Of a stretch of DNA of 64,000 nt, positions 9,613 to 21,781 are shown in pieces. The DNA is taken from the NCBI GenBank assembly GCA_022478985.1, contig JAKSZP010010609.1, positions 1-64,000 on the forward strand, read 5' to 3'. Made by a program: the position numbers and the translations under genes. This DNA is from Massospora cicadina. Taxonomy: Eukaryota > Entomophthoromycota > Entomophthoromycetes > Entomophthorales > Entomophthoraceae. The notes beneath the pieces are model-generated. The model searched no databases, had not been told where the DNA came from, and saw only the letters and a program-made list of their open reading frames with translations. How positions within the stretch are numbered: the stretch's first letter is position 1; every line of letters starts with the position of its first letter.

Positions 9613-12600
9613 TCATAAAGATGGATGAATAGGTGACTCTATGTTGAGAGATAACATGTTTCTAGATAAACTAAGTGATTGTCCTTTTCCTTGGCGGAAT
9701 AGGCGCATGACCTCTTTCCATATAGAAGCAATGGCGAACATTGTTCTAGGCGGTGCACCAAGCTTCCATATTGGCCACATATTGTGCATGGAAAGTGGGC
9801 GGCGTTTGATTGTTCTGCCATGTGATACACTCTTTGTATTCATCTCCATACATGTGCATGTATCCTGGGTTTTTTTAGTAAATGATGTGTGTATCTACAG
9901 ACCACTCTTTGGGTCTCCAGTTTGTATTGTATAATCATTGTATCCAAGTAATCAATCCTGGCTATGGTACTCAGGTTTTTTATCATGTTGTTTGTAACTA
10001 ATTTGCCATTAACTTCTTGTCCATTAGTTAGCCTTGGGTGGCCTCGGAGACTGATATGGTCACTTATGTGGATCTTTTACTCTGCTCTTTTCATGGCTAG
10101 AAGTATTCATATACTGTGTAAAGTGGTGTCATGCGGTCCTGCAGCAGTTGGGTGAGATGACAGATACCTAACAAACGAGTTTGGATGATTTGGATTTCTC
10201 ATTTGAAGTGCTTATGCAAAATTTTATCTTGCTGTTTGTGCCCAATGTAGGTTTGGAAGGTCTGGATTAGTCACCTGAGCTATCCAGGATCCTAGTATAT
10301 GTGCGCTTGTTCTACATGATTAGTTAGCCCCATACCTCCATTCCTCCTAGACCAAATAAAGTTTCAAGGCGCATAGGGGCTTTTTGGTTAGACCAAAGAT
10401 ATCTCTGTATTAAGGCATATATTGTGTTAAAAAAGGACGATGAAAAAGTGATTGCATGGGCCATAAACTGGATGCTTGATAATATCATGGAGTTAGCAAT
10501 CACAACTCGTCCAGTTATACCTGTATGATGTCCGTGCTAGGAGAAAATGAGTTTTTATTTAAAAGATGATTCTAGAACGTGGGGTTGGCGTACCCCCTAC
10601 CTCTAACCATACCCTCTACCTCTAACCATACCCCATTTGGCGGACAGGTCCATCTGCCAGCTTGGTAGTGAAGGGATGTTCTAGTGGTAATTGGTGATCT
10701 TTGTCTCCTTGGTATAGTTAGGAATCTTGAGATTGTATTAGTCCGATGAACCAAGGTGGATGGCGCCCAATGGATCTAATAATTCCTCAGGATGACAATT
10801 TCAGTTTTTTAAGATTTAAGTTATGCATTGATGATGAATGAGTATTATTGTATTGTTTCTTAAGTATGTGAGCATCCTGGTTGCTAGATATATCCAACAC
10901 ACAGTTGTCAGCGAAAGTAATCATTTTGACAAGTGGTTGTCCCTGAACTTTGATCCTATTGATGAATGCATTTGTATCCTGGATTAGAGGATCAAGACCC
11001 AAATTGTAAAGTAGAGGGTTTAGAGGATCCCCTTGTCTTATTCCCCTCTGAGGAAAATGTATGTTAGTTAGAAAACCTGCTCCACCCACAGCCATGGTAA
11101 CTGACTCTGTGAATAGCATCACCCAGTGATAAACCTAATTAGGAGCTTAATTTTTTTAAAGGCAGGACTTGGGATAAGTTCAGTTCACCCTGTTGTATGC
11201 TTTCTGTTGATCTAAAAAAACGTTCTCTACTGAGGCTTTAGATTGGCAGAAATTTTCAGTTGTGTGAATAGTGTCCCATATGGATCTTGTGGGTACAAGT
11301 CCATATTGAGATGGGGATATCACATCAGTTGCAATTTCCCCTAATAGTTTGTCCATAATTTTGTGTATACTTTAGTTTCAGTGTTAGTTAGAGATATTGG
11401 GCGCCAATTGATAGGTATAGTCTACCCTTTTTATTATAGATAGTGACTGTATATGCTTCTTGACCTCCAGGTAGAAGTTATGTTATCATAATTCAGCTAA
11501 TTTATGGAAGCTAAAAGAATATCAGAAATGTTATTAAAATATTTTCTATAAAATTTATAGGGAAGCCCATCAGGTCCAGGGATTTCCCTTGTGGTGCACT
11601 GTGCATCGTTTCCAATAATGCCTCCCATATAAATAAGTTAATTACTCTATTAATTTGAGCCACAGTTCTGATATGTGCATTGGTAAGAAATTTTTTAATA
11701 TTAGCTGGTTTTACTGGGCAGGATTTACATGAATTTGTGAAAAACCTGTGTACTTCAAATGCAACTTCCTCATATGTTTCTGCTATGGTTGTAACCAGTT
11801 GTCAGACCTGTGTGCAGGTTTGTGTGCTTTTATTGTAAAATTGATAAAAAAATATCTTGAACATGTTTCTCCATTTTTAATTTTTGTTGCTCTGTATTGA
11901 ACACTAATGCAATATCAGTGTTTGTGTATCCAGGTATTTAAGAATGCATAAACCTATGCCAATTTGCGTCCCCATCCAGGGCTGTATCCTGTGAGTGGGA
12001 CATTGTTTTCCAGGTGATCAATTTTAGCTAAAGTTTGTTTAATAATGGCCAAAGCTACCCTGTATCTTCTTGATACTGTGTGTTTAATCTGGTACATTGT
12101 TGATTTTTTAAAATTTCTCCAGGTGATCAGTAAGTCTGAACAAAAAAGGTGTTTAAAAATCCTGAGTTGAGAGTATTTTATCCACCCAGGAATGAAATTC
12201 TGAGTCAGCTAAATTTTATGAGCGTATTCTGCATCAATTATGTGCTTGTATTATTGTTTTTGATGGTTTGAAGGACACCTAAACTAGCTGGTGGTTGGAG
12301 AATTCAATTTTTGTAGTTTTGATTTTATAATTTTGGTGTTAGAAAATTAGCAGCACGAGTAATAGTCTATTTGTGACATAAAGAAAGTTTACCATTGTGC
12401 ACATGTGACCATGTCATGTTCTGCAGGGGAGGTGATCATTTAGGTAAAGGATCATATAGGCTAAGGCTGCTTCTAACACACTAAGTTACATATGCCCTTG
12501 TGGTGCCTCCATTGTTTGTGGCCATCAGTCAGTGTCTTGGTTAATCCAACAGTTCATGTCTTCCATGACAAGAGTGTTTTCTGAAAGATGGAGATGTGTC

Positions 12601-13047
12601 AAGGCCAAGATAAACTCATGACGCTCCATTGCACAGTTCAGTGTGTACACGCTGAAAATTGTGTGTACCACTTCATGCCATGAGAAGGTAACAGCTAGTA
12701 TGTGACCATCCAAAAGCAAATTTTTATTAATAATTTAAAACTTTGGTTTGCACATACTATCACCCCACAGTGTTGCAACCAAAAACAATATTGTTGGAAG
12801 TAGCATGTTTCTTCCATCTCCTCATTTCCCTGTTGTCAGACATTTGCCTCCCAGTCTTTAGAATAAGAATGTTGTGGGTACAAATTGGCTGAAAGGAGGA
12901 AATGTTGGACATTTGCAAGTATGCGATAATGAGCAGATTGATTAAAATGTTAGTAACGTTTTTAGCCAAAAGACCCTGGCTGATTCTCGGTGGAACCCCA
13001 CAAAATTGGGGTAACACAATTTCGAATATTTCATGGGCAGAAAACAC
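9613..13047 (-). pseudogene. LINE A ORF2: APE endonuclease, RT and CCHC C-terminus
   Basis: The endonuclease is seen in 12,719-12,525: GHILAVTF..., a VYTLN strand and LVMEDMNCWINQDTD, equivalent to the family motif GDFNcxxxxxD with the Asp changed to Glu. The RT is seen in 11,122-10,787: RGIRQGDPLNPLLYNLGLDP followed by MITFADNCVLD, where the YADD motif reads FADN. Further on, 10,530-10,310 reads like the thumb (GRVVIANSMILSS, then the GGMEVWG equivalent of GGLGL). The frame 9,830-9,639 holds CTICGQYGSLVHRLEQC, a C-x2-C-x7-H-x4-C knuckle typical of LINE C-termini. Active-site changes and frameshifts make it inactive. Confidence 0.85.
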
Positions 13048-13049
13048 AA

Positions 13050-14609
13050 AATTGAGCTAGATTACTCCGCCCACATGGCAGACTCTGGGGCGTCCATTGT
13101 ATGGTACTCCCCCAGCCACAACCAGGTCCATTCAAGCTCCTACGTGGGTACCACCCCTTTATTAGGCTTGGCGGGGGTCCCCTAAGGTGCAATAAATTTA
13201 TCAAACATGGATTGGTTGAAATACATCAGATCGTTACCTCATGGGTATGTCTTGGCTAAAATTCCCCTTCCATTGTTCAGCCAAAGAGAAGAAATTTTTT
13301 AAGCTTTGATAGGCTAAAATCACATATTCCCTAATTCAGACTAGTCTAAGCTATTCCAAAATGTCTTATTGATTTTCCCTTTGACCCTTGATACAGTAAA
13401 AAGACTGAAGGAACCAATATTGAGAGTGTTCATTTTCTTACCTGCGGATTTCACTAATAAAAATATATAAAACCTAAAAATTTTACTTTTTATTAGTCTT
13501 TATTAATTTATATTAGGTGGTGGAAAAACTCCCTTTCTTTAAATTGTTGGACTTTAAGGTCACCAAGCTCCAGCGAGCCTTTACATCACCAAAAATCCAA
13601 CACTTGTGAACAGTGGGTTTCTTGCACGCCAGGATGTCCATGGGGGGTTGTGCTGGAGACTCAACTTCTTGGCCCAAGATGTTAAGGCATTGAGTCCCAT
13701 TATGTTCAGCACCCCAGTCTCTAATGAGACGCCTGGTGCGCCTCAGGAGCGATTTAGCAGGGCCCCAACCCTACTCCCTCACCCTCTTTGCTCACCTTTG
13801 CATCCTTGCTGCAGGTGCCATAAGAAGAATAGGTATAGGGTATATTATGGCCCTTTCACTAATGCTGTTTTTGTTCCCTTGTTGCCTTTGTTGGATTTTT
13901 TTAACATTGCAATTCACTTGTGTGTTCTCAATAGGAACAGTTTTGTTTAACGCATTTAATTGTTGTTTTCAATCCCATTTAGATTTTAAATTCATAACCT
14001 TGGGGGATTGCCAAACCGCTGTGCTAATAAATCTTCTTCTTAATCAGATTCCGCTGAATACTGTTTGCTTGGATTGGTTTCTTGGTTTTCTGTATCATTT
14101 AGTTGGCTCATTGTTGCTGTTCTTCCATGACTTCTTAAATCTGTTTAGGCGAGATGGATGATTCCATTGAGGTCTTTTCCTTGGCCGCGGCCAACTTGCA
14201 AGTCTGTTTGGCCATTTTCCACTATTTTGGGGAAATTGGATTAATAAAAACATGTTGTCCAAATACTCCCCAGTTGAATGCTTGTGAGGTATCAGTGGTA
14301 TTGGAATATCTAAAACATTTTCTCCCATTTACTCCTCACAGAATTCCATTTCTTTTAGGCCTCCTTTTATGGGACAGGCATGAACTTTTTTCTCAAAGGC
14401 CTGAAAGTGGTTGCATATGGATGGCGCACTCTCCACTGTTGCATGTAATAATTGGAAGTTTTTCTCTTTAATAAAAATGGATGCAATGTGTGGAATTTTC
14501 TTGAGATCCTCCGCTACTCCTAGTTTGGGAAATTATTGCAATTGCTTTCTCTGTGCTAAGGGTCTACATCAGCTGAACTTTTTTGCATCTAAAATTGCTT
14601 AATTTCTCC
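13050..14609 (-). other. Spacer / probable ORF1 C-terminal part of LINE A
   Basis: Between the ORF1-like frame and the endonuclease no domain is readable. Open plus-strand frames here (13,606-14,471) have no recognisable motif and I regard them as antisense shadows. A plus-strand CFLCAKGLHQ string near 14,550 looks knuckle-like but lacks the last Cys and is on the wrong strand for this element. Confidence 0.4.
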
Positions 14610-15121
14610 TTAGGATTCCAAGCCCTCCCAGAGATGGTGCCTGACTACTGTGCATGCCAGTGTTGTCAGAAAATAGTCAAAAATTATAAATATATTTTTG
14701 GATTCTATCCAACGTGTACATTTGGTCAGTATCTCACGTTGACTGTCAGGAAGGTCAATCACTACTCTGACCTTTGTGGCTTCATTTGCTTCCTCTGCTG
14801 TCTTAAACACAAAGTCCACACAGCCACAGTGGATAGTGTGGGTTGTCATATACACAGCTTTCAGTAGTAATTTTGGTTGAGCTTCAGCAAACTTTTCCCT
14901 TACTGCTAGTGCCTCTATGCCCAAAAATACATGGAACCCATTTTCAACCAACAACAGCGGAAGAGAGTGGGAAAAATCCATGTAACTGCAGTACTTTACT
15001 AGAAAATCCATGAAACCCGTAGGGTGCACCACCTCATGTTTTAGTTTACTTTGGTTTTATTATATCCTGTGCACTTGGTGCCTTTGGTCAGTGCAGATCC
15101 TGACCCACTACCCTTTACCAT
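14610..15121 (-). pseudogene. LINE A ORF1-like protein, N-terminal half, one frameshift
   Basis: On the minus strand an ATG at 15,121 starts MVKGSGSGSALTKGTKC, a basic, glycine/serine-rich head of about 26 codons that ends in a stop. The adjacent frame (15,032-14,610) continues for 140 codons. The segment CGCVDFVFKTAEEANEATK resembles GYFDVGFQSEEDAE in the ORF1-only retroposon at 46.3 kb, which supports an RNA-binding (RRM-like) ORF1. The expected downstream CCHC knuckle was not found. ORF1 proteins bind the element RNA; that role is from family knowledge and the match here is modest. Confidence 0.5.
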
Positions 15122-15479
15122 GGTCTCCCGTTCATGTCCATGTTTATTAAATGTGATCATCTCGCCTGGTATTGATTATCAAATTTTTTTGTTTTAATCA
15201 AATCATATACTAATAAGTATAGTAATAGGAATGAATAGCCTATAGTTTAACCATCTTTTCCATATTGTTTATCAAGCTTCTGCAACACTTGTAGAAAGTA
15301 TTCTGCTGCCTCACCAAGGTATATAATAAAACAAGCTGCATAGCTATAACTTATTATAAGACTAACTCAAATATGTGGGGTTCTCATTGCTAAAAATGGC
15401 TTATGTCCTCAGCTAGAAAATCAAAGCCATCTTACAAATGATGTGGTCAAGTAGCAAGTGTGATATCTAAGATTACTAT
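15122..15479. other. AT-rich junction between LINE A and a Ty3 relic; no gene
   Basis: Possibly the LINE A 5' untranslated region and the eroded RT of the plus-strand Ty3 relic. No motif could be read. Confidence 0.4.
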
Positions 15480-17640
15480 GTTATGATTGGCTACTATTGA
15501 CTATATAAATAGTAATTTAGTATGATAGGTGAGCCATTATTTCACCTCCTCAAGAACAGTGTACAATTTGAGTCTATGGCAAACTGCTAGTAAACCTTCA
15601 AAACTGAAGCTTTGCTTCATCGAAGCGCTAATACTCATGTAATCTAATCTTAAAAACATTTTTACCCAAATAGACGCATCCCTCACCGCCCTAGGGGCAG
15701 AATTTATTGTAATTTGACTCTGAGAGATTTGAGCACCATGTAGCTTACTACAGCTAAATGTTGGATGTGTGTGAATGAAACTACATGGTTACTGAGAAGG
15801 AGTGTTTGGCGGACATTTATAATGTAGACACTTATAAGTATAAGGCCACAGATTAAATTTAACAGTAGTATATAACCACGCCTCACTTCTTTGTTACAGA
15901 ATCTGAAGGATTTGGAAGGGCTGCTGGCCTAATGAGCTTTTATTACAAGCTTATAATTTTAAAGTCCAGCACTGCTTGGAGTAAAACATCAAAATTTCAG
16001 CTGTTTATCTTTGCTGTCCTTCATGGCCTTAGTAGCGGATCTGGACAATAATATTTAAAAGATGCTAAACAAAAGGGGGTGGAAGGCGAGTCAGTAAGGG
16101 CGTACAGCTACCAACCTGAAGGTTGCGGGTTCGATTCCCCACCCTTTGCACATTGATTGGGGTGCCAGCCAAAGGAAGCTATTGGTGGTTAGTAGGTCTA
16201 ATAACACGAAAACCTTACCCATGACGTAACCAGAAAAATTTGAGTTCCGGTCCGGAGGTGGAAAAACTTTCTTCAACGGAGTTGACCCTATTCAGGTTTC
16301 ATGTCGTTTCTTTCTTTCGGTAATGTCTGTCCCCTGGTCGGCTTGCTTCGGTTAAATAAAAAAAGATGCTAAACAAATAATATGATAATGAGATAAAAGT
16401 TCTCAACGCTCCTTTGAAACTATTGAAAAAATATTGTCAAAAATTGGGAAGATAAGAGGATTTTCAATGACCAGTAATATTTAATACCCTGAATGACAGA
16501 GTGAAATGAAATTATTATAGGTGGACTGTAAGGTAATTAGGTATGGGTGATTTAAAAAGACGCTTGAACAATTACAACAGTACTACTATTAAGAATCAAC
16601 GCGTTTTGATATCCTAAAACCTTTAGCTGTTGCAAAGAATAACAAGCTGAATCCCATTATCTGAAGGCCACCTCCTACCAGCTGATTAAACAAAATTTCG
16701 CTTGGCATAATTTCTCTATTGACGTTTTAGACCCTTGACCAGCAGTAGGGCAATTCAATTACATTTAGTAACCATTGATCACACCACCAAGTGGGTAGAG
16801 GACAAAGCGATATTATACTTAGACTTTATGACTACAGCTAATTTCATTTTAGAAAAGTTACTTATTGGCATGGAAGCCACAAATTTTTAACAGATAATAA
16901 GCTTAATTTTTTCATCTTGTGTAATATATAAACCTAAAACCTGATGGAGGTTTTAAGTAATAAAGTCCACGCCCTACCATTCTGGAAACCATTGCATGGT
17001 AGAGTGGGTAAACAATATTCTTAGGTATATTACAAAAGATAAAAATGATCCAAGCCAGCCATTTTTCTTTCCTTGCCTCCTCCATTTTTGCTTATAATCT
17101 TTCCTTCTACTAAGTGATGGGTGATCACAGTTCCAGTACATTATGGGAATCCCGCACTCCTACTAGTCTATACATATATGCCCATGAAGAGAAAATTAGT
17201 TCAACTAATTAATTAGAGAACCTCTCCCAGACCTTAGTTATGCTATAGAGCTGATCTTACTCCAACGCGCTAATTTAGAAATCAAGGCTTGCCAATGTGA
17301 TAACCAGTATTAATAAACCTTACCTAACTTTGCCATAGAAGAGTTGGTTCTTTATTATGATAAATCATGCATTTGGATGGACAGAAAATTGGAGCACATA
17401 TGGAAAGTGCTCTTCAAGAATAAGAGAAAACTTCTACTAAAAACTTACACTCAAAATCTTTCAACTGTGGTTACCTCATCAATTGAGCATATTCTAATTC
17501 CTGAAAATATACCAGCAGCGCTCTGGCCTACCAGACATTATTTCTCATTGCCTTTATTAAACCACTTTTCTTATAATTTCCTTATCTTTACTAAAGTGGG
17601 GATAAATTTAAGAATTGACCTGACTGGCCATAAGAAAAAA
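15480..17640 (+). pseudogene. Decayed Ty3/gypsy RNase H-integrase fragment, interrupted by a SINE
   Basis: Plus-strand motifs appear in the expected order. PLFHLLKNSVQFE (15,533) is the RT-RNase H connection. IDASLTALGAEF (15,668) and NYMVTEKECLADIYN (15,775-15,820) belong to RNase H. LVTIDHTTKWVEDKAI (about 16,757) lies in the integrase core. VLYYDKSCIWMDRKLEHIWK (17,345) is the C-terminal part before the GPY-like region, in a 105-codon open frame. Stops and frameshifts are common, so this is an old copy. SINE 16,074-16,360 lies between the RNase H and integrase parts and is far younger. LTRs were not recognised. Confidence 0.78.
16074..16360 (+). mobile_element. SINE family 3, full-length tRNA-derived, young insertion
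   Basis: A 287 bp body is flanked by a perfect 17 bp target duplication AAAAGATGCTAAACAAA (16,057-16,073 and 16,361-16,377). The head is tRNA-like: a D-arm region GAGTCAGTAAGGGC and a canonical B box GGGTTCGATTCC at 16,127-16,138. The unrelated middle runs to a 3' tail TGTCCCCTGGTCGGC...GTTAAATAAA. That tail closely matches the end of the ORF1-only retroposon at 48,151-48,190. RNA polymerase III transcription from the internal boxes is inferred from the family. The identical duplications in a decayed host element indicate a recent event. Confidence 0.93.
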
Positions 17641-17661
17641 GTATTAAGTCACCTAATTTAA

Positions 17662-20229
17662 CATTAAAGTTATTATTAGACTAATCATTTGATAATTCTT
17701 TACTTACACGTACGTAGTTCAACCATAGGTTTATCTGCCATATGTCAATTCACTTTATTGATTTGTAATAACTTTGGCGTGCCACATTGTCACTGTAGAT
17801 GTTGCTTATTTGATGTTGGGCACCGTTGCCAATCAAGGCTTTAAAAGTTACGCTCAATTTCTAACCACCCTGGTGGCCCTAAATCTTTTTATTTGTTTAA
17901 ATTGATTTACCTCGCCCTTGCAGCCCTGGGCAACAAAATTAGCATTGTAGTATTATAGCTTCTATGCTAGAGCGCTTCCACAAATGCAATTTAATAGTGT
18001 TTTCATTATCATTGACCATTTTTCTCTATATTGTTAGTAATGATGAATTGCTATTTGTTGTAAATGCTTTGAAGCCTAAGCATTAGTCTCCCTATCTTCT
18101 ATGTATATATAGAACTAGCCTGAAATTCTCATGTGCTGCTTGACTAGCGTTATTTTGCACCATTGTTAATCCTGATATTTAAAAGTAGCATATTATAAAA
18201 ACAGTCATTTTTGTAGTGGAGATTGTTCTGATAGAAGTACCAGAAGCCTCTTAATGACTAAAACTATTAAGCTGCGAGTCCCAAGCCACTGTCAGTACTA
18301 GATACTATGGGTGCCTTCTTATCTTAATAAAGACCTGTTTTGAGGATAACTTTCTCCTTAGTGTTTCTATTTTTTGTCCTCATATTTACCTTTAGCTATT
18401 GTGCAATCTGTCCTATGCGCCTGAATATGACGCTGCATCTAAAATTCACTAAGCCAAGTGCTTAGTCAACTCAAACCTAATTTATCTAAAAAAAATATAC
18501 ACATTTGCAAAGTACTTTAGTAAATCATGATATAAAGAAAAATGTATTGCCTATGGAAGACTAGGAATAACATATACAATATAGAGAGAAAAAGTCTAAA
18601 CTAAAGTAAATAAATAACTCATTAATAATCTTAGGCGTACCTTTGCTTTGTTATAATAAATATAAAGACCAACAATGTATTGTATATGTTTTGTTCTTTT
18701 ATACCTTACCCTATATAAAAGATGTTTGTGATTAAATATAGCTTATTTAGTTAAGCATATTAGATTATACTATATATACGCTTGTAGATTCATTAATTGA
18801 TTATAATGTAATGAATTTACACTAGCAGTTAAGCACTCTATACTCAATCTTGATTTCTAATCTTTTAAAAACTTTATATTTTGGAAAGTTAAACATGAGC
18901 TCAACTTTACTAAGTTTAGAAGAAATAGTAGGTAGTTATTACTTAAGTTTCTTTGAGGTAGGAATTGGCATACAATATGTAAAATATATAAGATGGTGAT
19001 CTATCATATGTAATTATGCTTTTGGGTTATAAAAATCTTAAATATATTACTATGTAGCAGACTTAATTTGCGTAAGAGTTAGACTATTAGAGTTAAAATA
19101 AAGTAAAAAAGTCAACATATATGTGTATTATTATAAGTTGTTTTATAACTTCGCTTCAAAGTTTAAACTCATTACTACATATTGATATACTCTGATCAAT
19201 AATTGACATGCATCTTAAATTGGTTTCACTGCCATATCATAGTGAAGTATGGAAGCCAGGTATAATAGTAAATTTGAAACCATTGCTAAGAATTATAGGA
19301 TGAGCAACCAGGGTAAAGAGTAATACAAAGCAGGTATAAGTTACTTTATTTTGTATAATAGTTTGCTGGAGCTGAATAATTTTCTGTATTAAAAAGCAGC
19401 GCAGGACCTATCATTTATAAGTTTATTAATTCTCAGAAATGTAAAATTTGAAAATGACTGATAGTTGATCCAACAAAGGCTTTATACTTAAGCCCTATTA
19501 TGTAGCTCAATAATAATAAATAGATTGAGTTGGTACAACATTAAATCAATTTTGTAGCTAATTATAGAAGTATCTAAGAAATGTAAAGCTTTTTAAATAT
19601 GTGAAGCACTAGTTGGTCTATACAATTTGTAAGCCTAGTCTTAATTATTAAAGTATGTAAAGAAGAAGATTAATTACTAAATGGTAGTGCTTTTTGTTAT
19701 GTAATAAAATTTAAGAGGCAAACCATATAAAATATGTATTATAACATTAAAATCATTAAAACTAAGTTCATGCTATAATTTCATGATTATGGATATGTAG
19801 GCACTAAGCTGTGGTATATTTCCATTATTATAGAATTTAACTAGATACAAAAGCATATAAGATTTATGAAGGTATCTTCACTAAGAACAATAAGATGTTT
19901 AAATTTAATCTGCTTAATTAGGAGCCTGACTGGGAGAAGTTTAGAGTAAATATTGGTAAGAAAAAATGTATAAAAACACTTATCCAGTAAATAGAATGTA
20001 AAATACTAGGATCTTAAATGATCTGTGCTAAAGAAAAAAAATATAGTGGCCAAAATGTACAGGGTTACATCTGATAGTTATTTGCAGGCTATAGGTCGAG
20101 GTTATATTTGCAAATATGGCTTTTGCATAAGCTAGTGCCTTTTTTACTATATGGTCCTAACGGATGAGGAAATAAAAAGATGTTTAATTGATTATTTATG
20201 GGCTACTTTGAGCCTGAGTTAATAGAAAG
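17662..20229. other. Long AT-rich desert, no gene seen
   Basis: Dense stops in all frames and many short A/T runs. The left side may hold the remaining 3' part of the Ty3 relic. I recognise no termini, RNA gene or domain. Confidence 0.5.
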
Positions 20230-20709
20230 GGAGGAAGGAGATATTGAATAATAAAGGGGTATTTTTGCTCCAAAGCCTTGGTGTAATAGAGAATGGACAG
20301 GAAAGATCTTCTGACATAGTGGAGGTTTTCAGGGACATCTCAAAATGCACCTGGAAGTGGGCGATCATGTGTGATAGGGCTCACATTTGCTTTCAAAGGC
20401 CGCGCAAAAGAAGGAATTGTAAATAGTCAATAGTGTTATGGTATAGGTATTGACTTGGAGGGTTAGAGGCTAGTATCATGGCATAGGTAAGAACTTGGAG
20501 GGTTGGCGGCGTCTAGTAGGGTATTCTTGAAGAACAGATCATTAACAGGGTTTCCTGACCACATAAAAGCATGAAGGAGCGCGTACACCTTGGGTTATGA
20601 TGTAATGTCATCTGGGAAGTTGAAAATTTGTCAAGATTGGAGCCAATAGGCTTTGAACACTGAAGCAGCTTTGGTGCTAAAAGTAAGGCCAGTTTGATCC
20701 CATGTTCTG
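20230..20709 (-). pseudogene. LINE B ORF2 C-terminal end, left of the first LTR insertion
   Basis: On the minus strand YALLHAFMWSGNPVNDLFFK resembles the LINE C-terminal segment just before the zinc motif (f.W.g.p....f...l). Further 3', near 20,400-20,250, a Cys/His-rich decayed stretch (CAAFESKCEPYHT, RCILRCP) is in the right place for the terminal CCHC. The reading continues across the insertion from WVLHCSY on the right to RTWDQTGLTF on the left if one copy of the 5 bp duplication is removed. Confidence 0.55.
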
Positions 20710-21266
20710 TGTTGGGATTCTCCCTTAATTGGGGAAGCCCTGACTAGGGGTCATGGCCTGCCTATGGTCAGATACCAGATTGGTCGCTCCATTGACTTGG
20801 GGAAAGCCTGATCCAAAGTATCAGGACTAGTCTTGATAATCAATTATAATTTAATAATAGTAAATTTGGCATTGGTGGCTAATGCCAAGGATGCAGAACT
20901 TTAAATTGGGCTGTGGAGAATTACCATCTGATGTTAACCTGATCAATTAACCCCTTTTGGGAGCACCAGCAACTCATGCTGAGGATGCTTCCACTCCCTG
21001 ATGTATTTTTACTATTTTATGTGTTTATCTTGAATTGGAATCCCAAGCTGACACTTTTGCCATTCTAATTTCCCCCATTCCTATTCCTGATTCCAGCCTT
21101 GAGGTCCTATAAATACCTTGTGGATTTATTTCAATAAACACTTTTTCTCATAATCTCTTTTCCCTTTTAGCTTACTAAAGGCCTTAATGGCCTATTAACT
21201 CAGTGGGGCTTTGGGGCCCTGATTAATTATGAGCATGGGTTGTTGTTGTTCCTCTGTGGCCTGACA
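20710..21266 (+). repeat. 5' LTR of TRIM-1
   Basis: Begins TGTTGGGATTCTCCC and ends CCTGACA, collinear with 21,782-22,340. TATA-like element near 21,108; AATAAACAC near 21,134. Confidence 0.9.
20959..20992 (+). promoter_or_regulatory. Conserved U3 hairpin, TRIM-1 5' LTR
   Basis: Arms GGGAGCA and TGCTTCC pair fully with one G-T wobble around the core CCAGCAACTCATGCTGAGGA. It lies about 115 bp upstream of the TATA-like element. A weaker second copy occupies 20,865-20,898. Confidence 0.6.
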
Positions 21267-21282
21267 AGTGGTGCTCTCTGCC
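21267..21282 (+). other. Primer-binding site of TRIM-1
   Basis: TGGTGCTCTCTGCC starts two bases inside the 5' LTR. It opens with TGG, the complement of tRNA CCA, and shares TGGTGCTC with the other two compact elements here. Confidence 0.75.
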
Positions 21283-21781
21283 AGGTGCCCCCAAGTTCCC
21301 CATGAGAGCTAATTTAGGGAAAAGAAGATAAGCAGTTGCAGCTGAGGGCCATTGTCCTAAGGCATATACCCTGGCCTAAACAACCCAGGAGGCACGACCT
21401 GGCTCCTGCCTCAAAAGGGCAAGCCAAGTTGGAAGTGGTAGGGTCAGTTGGGGAGGTCCCCCAGCTTATCTGATTCCATATACTGGGCAGACAAGCCCAG
21501 GATACTATGCCCTTGCCCCAAGAGGGAAAGTCAGGAAGAGGGGGGACCAAGGGCCCCCCAAATTAGCCTGGGTGACCAAGCCCAGAGTTCTAGGTTTAAT
21601 CTCCGTTGCTGGCCCCAGCACTGATGCTGGCTCTTATGCTGATGCTGGGGCCACTCCCCAATGACGCTTTCCAGGTCCCGCCATTGTGTCTGCGCTGGCT
21701 ACCTTGTCTGTTCCACCATGCTGCCCGGATCTGGTGCCCCCACCTTGGCTCTGACTCCTAACTGAGGCTTGAAGGGGGTTA
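21283..21781 (+). other. Non-coding internal region of TRIM-1
   Basis: Relatively GC-rich, no retroviral domain. A 78-codon minus frame (21,550-21,314) has no recognisable motif and is probably chance. A local near-repeat (GATGCTGG...GATGCTGGG) lies near 21,620-21,650. Ends in the purine tract before the 3' LTR. Confidence 0.7.

Larger units (their letters stand above)
9613..15121 (-). mobile_element. LINE A: decayed two-ORF non-LTR retrotransposon
   Basis: Minus-strand remains appear in LINE order: ORF1-like (15,121-14,610), spacer or ORF1 C-terminus (14,600-13,050), APE endonuclease (13,050-12,500), RT (about 11,900-10,780), thumb/connection (10,530-10,310) and a C-terminal CCHC motif (9,780-9,640). 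The total of about 5.5 kb is normal for an APE-type LINE. Many stops and frameshifts are present. I could not define the 3' tail or a target duplication. Confidence 0.82.

Noticed and set aside
14095..14867. Plus-strand ORFs of 94-145 codons between 13.6 and 14.9 kb, including a CFLCAKGLHQ string
   Set aside because: They are antisense to LINE A, lack domains, and the knuckle-like string misses the last Cys. Read as chance frames.
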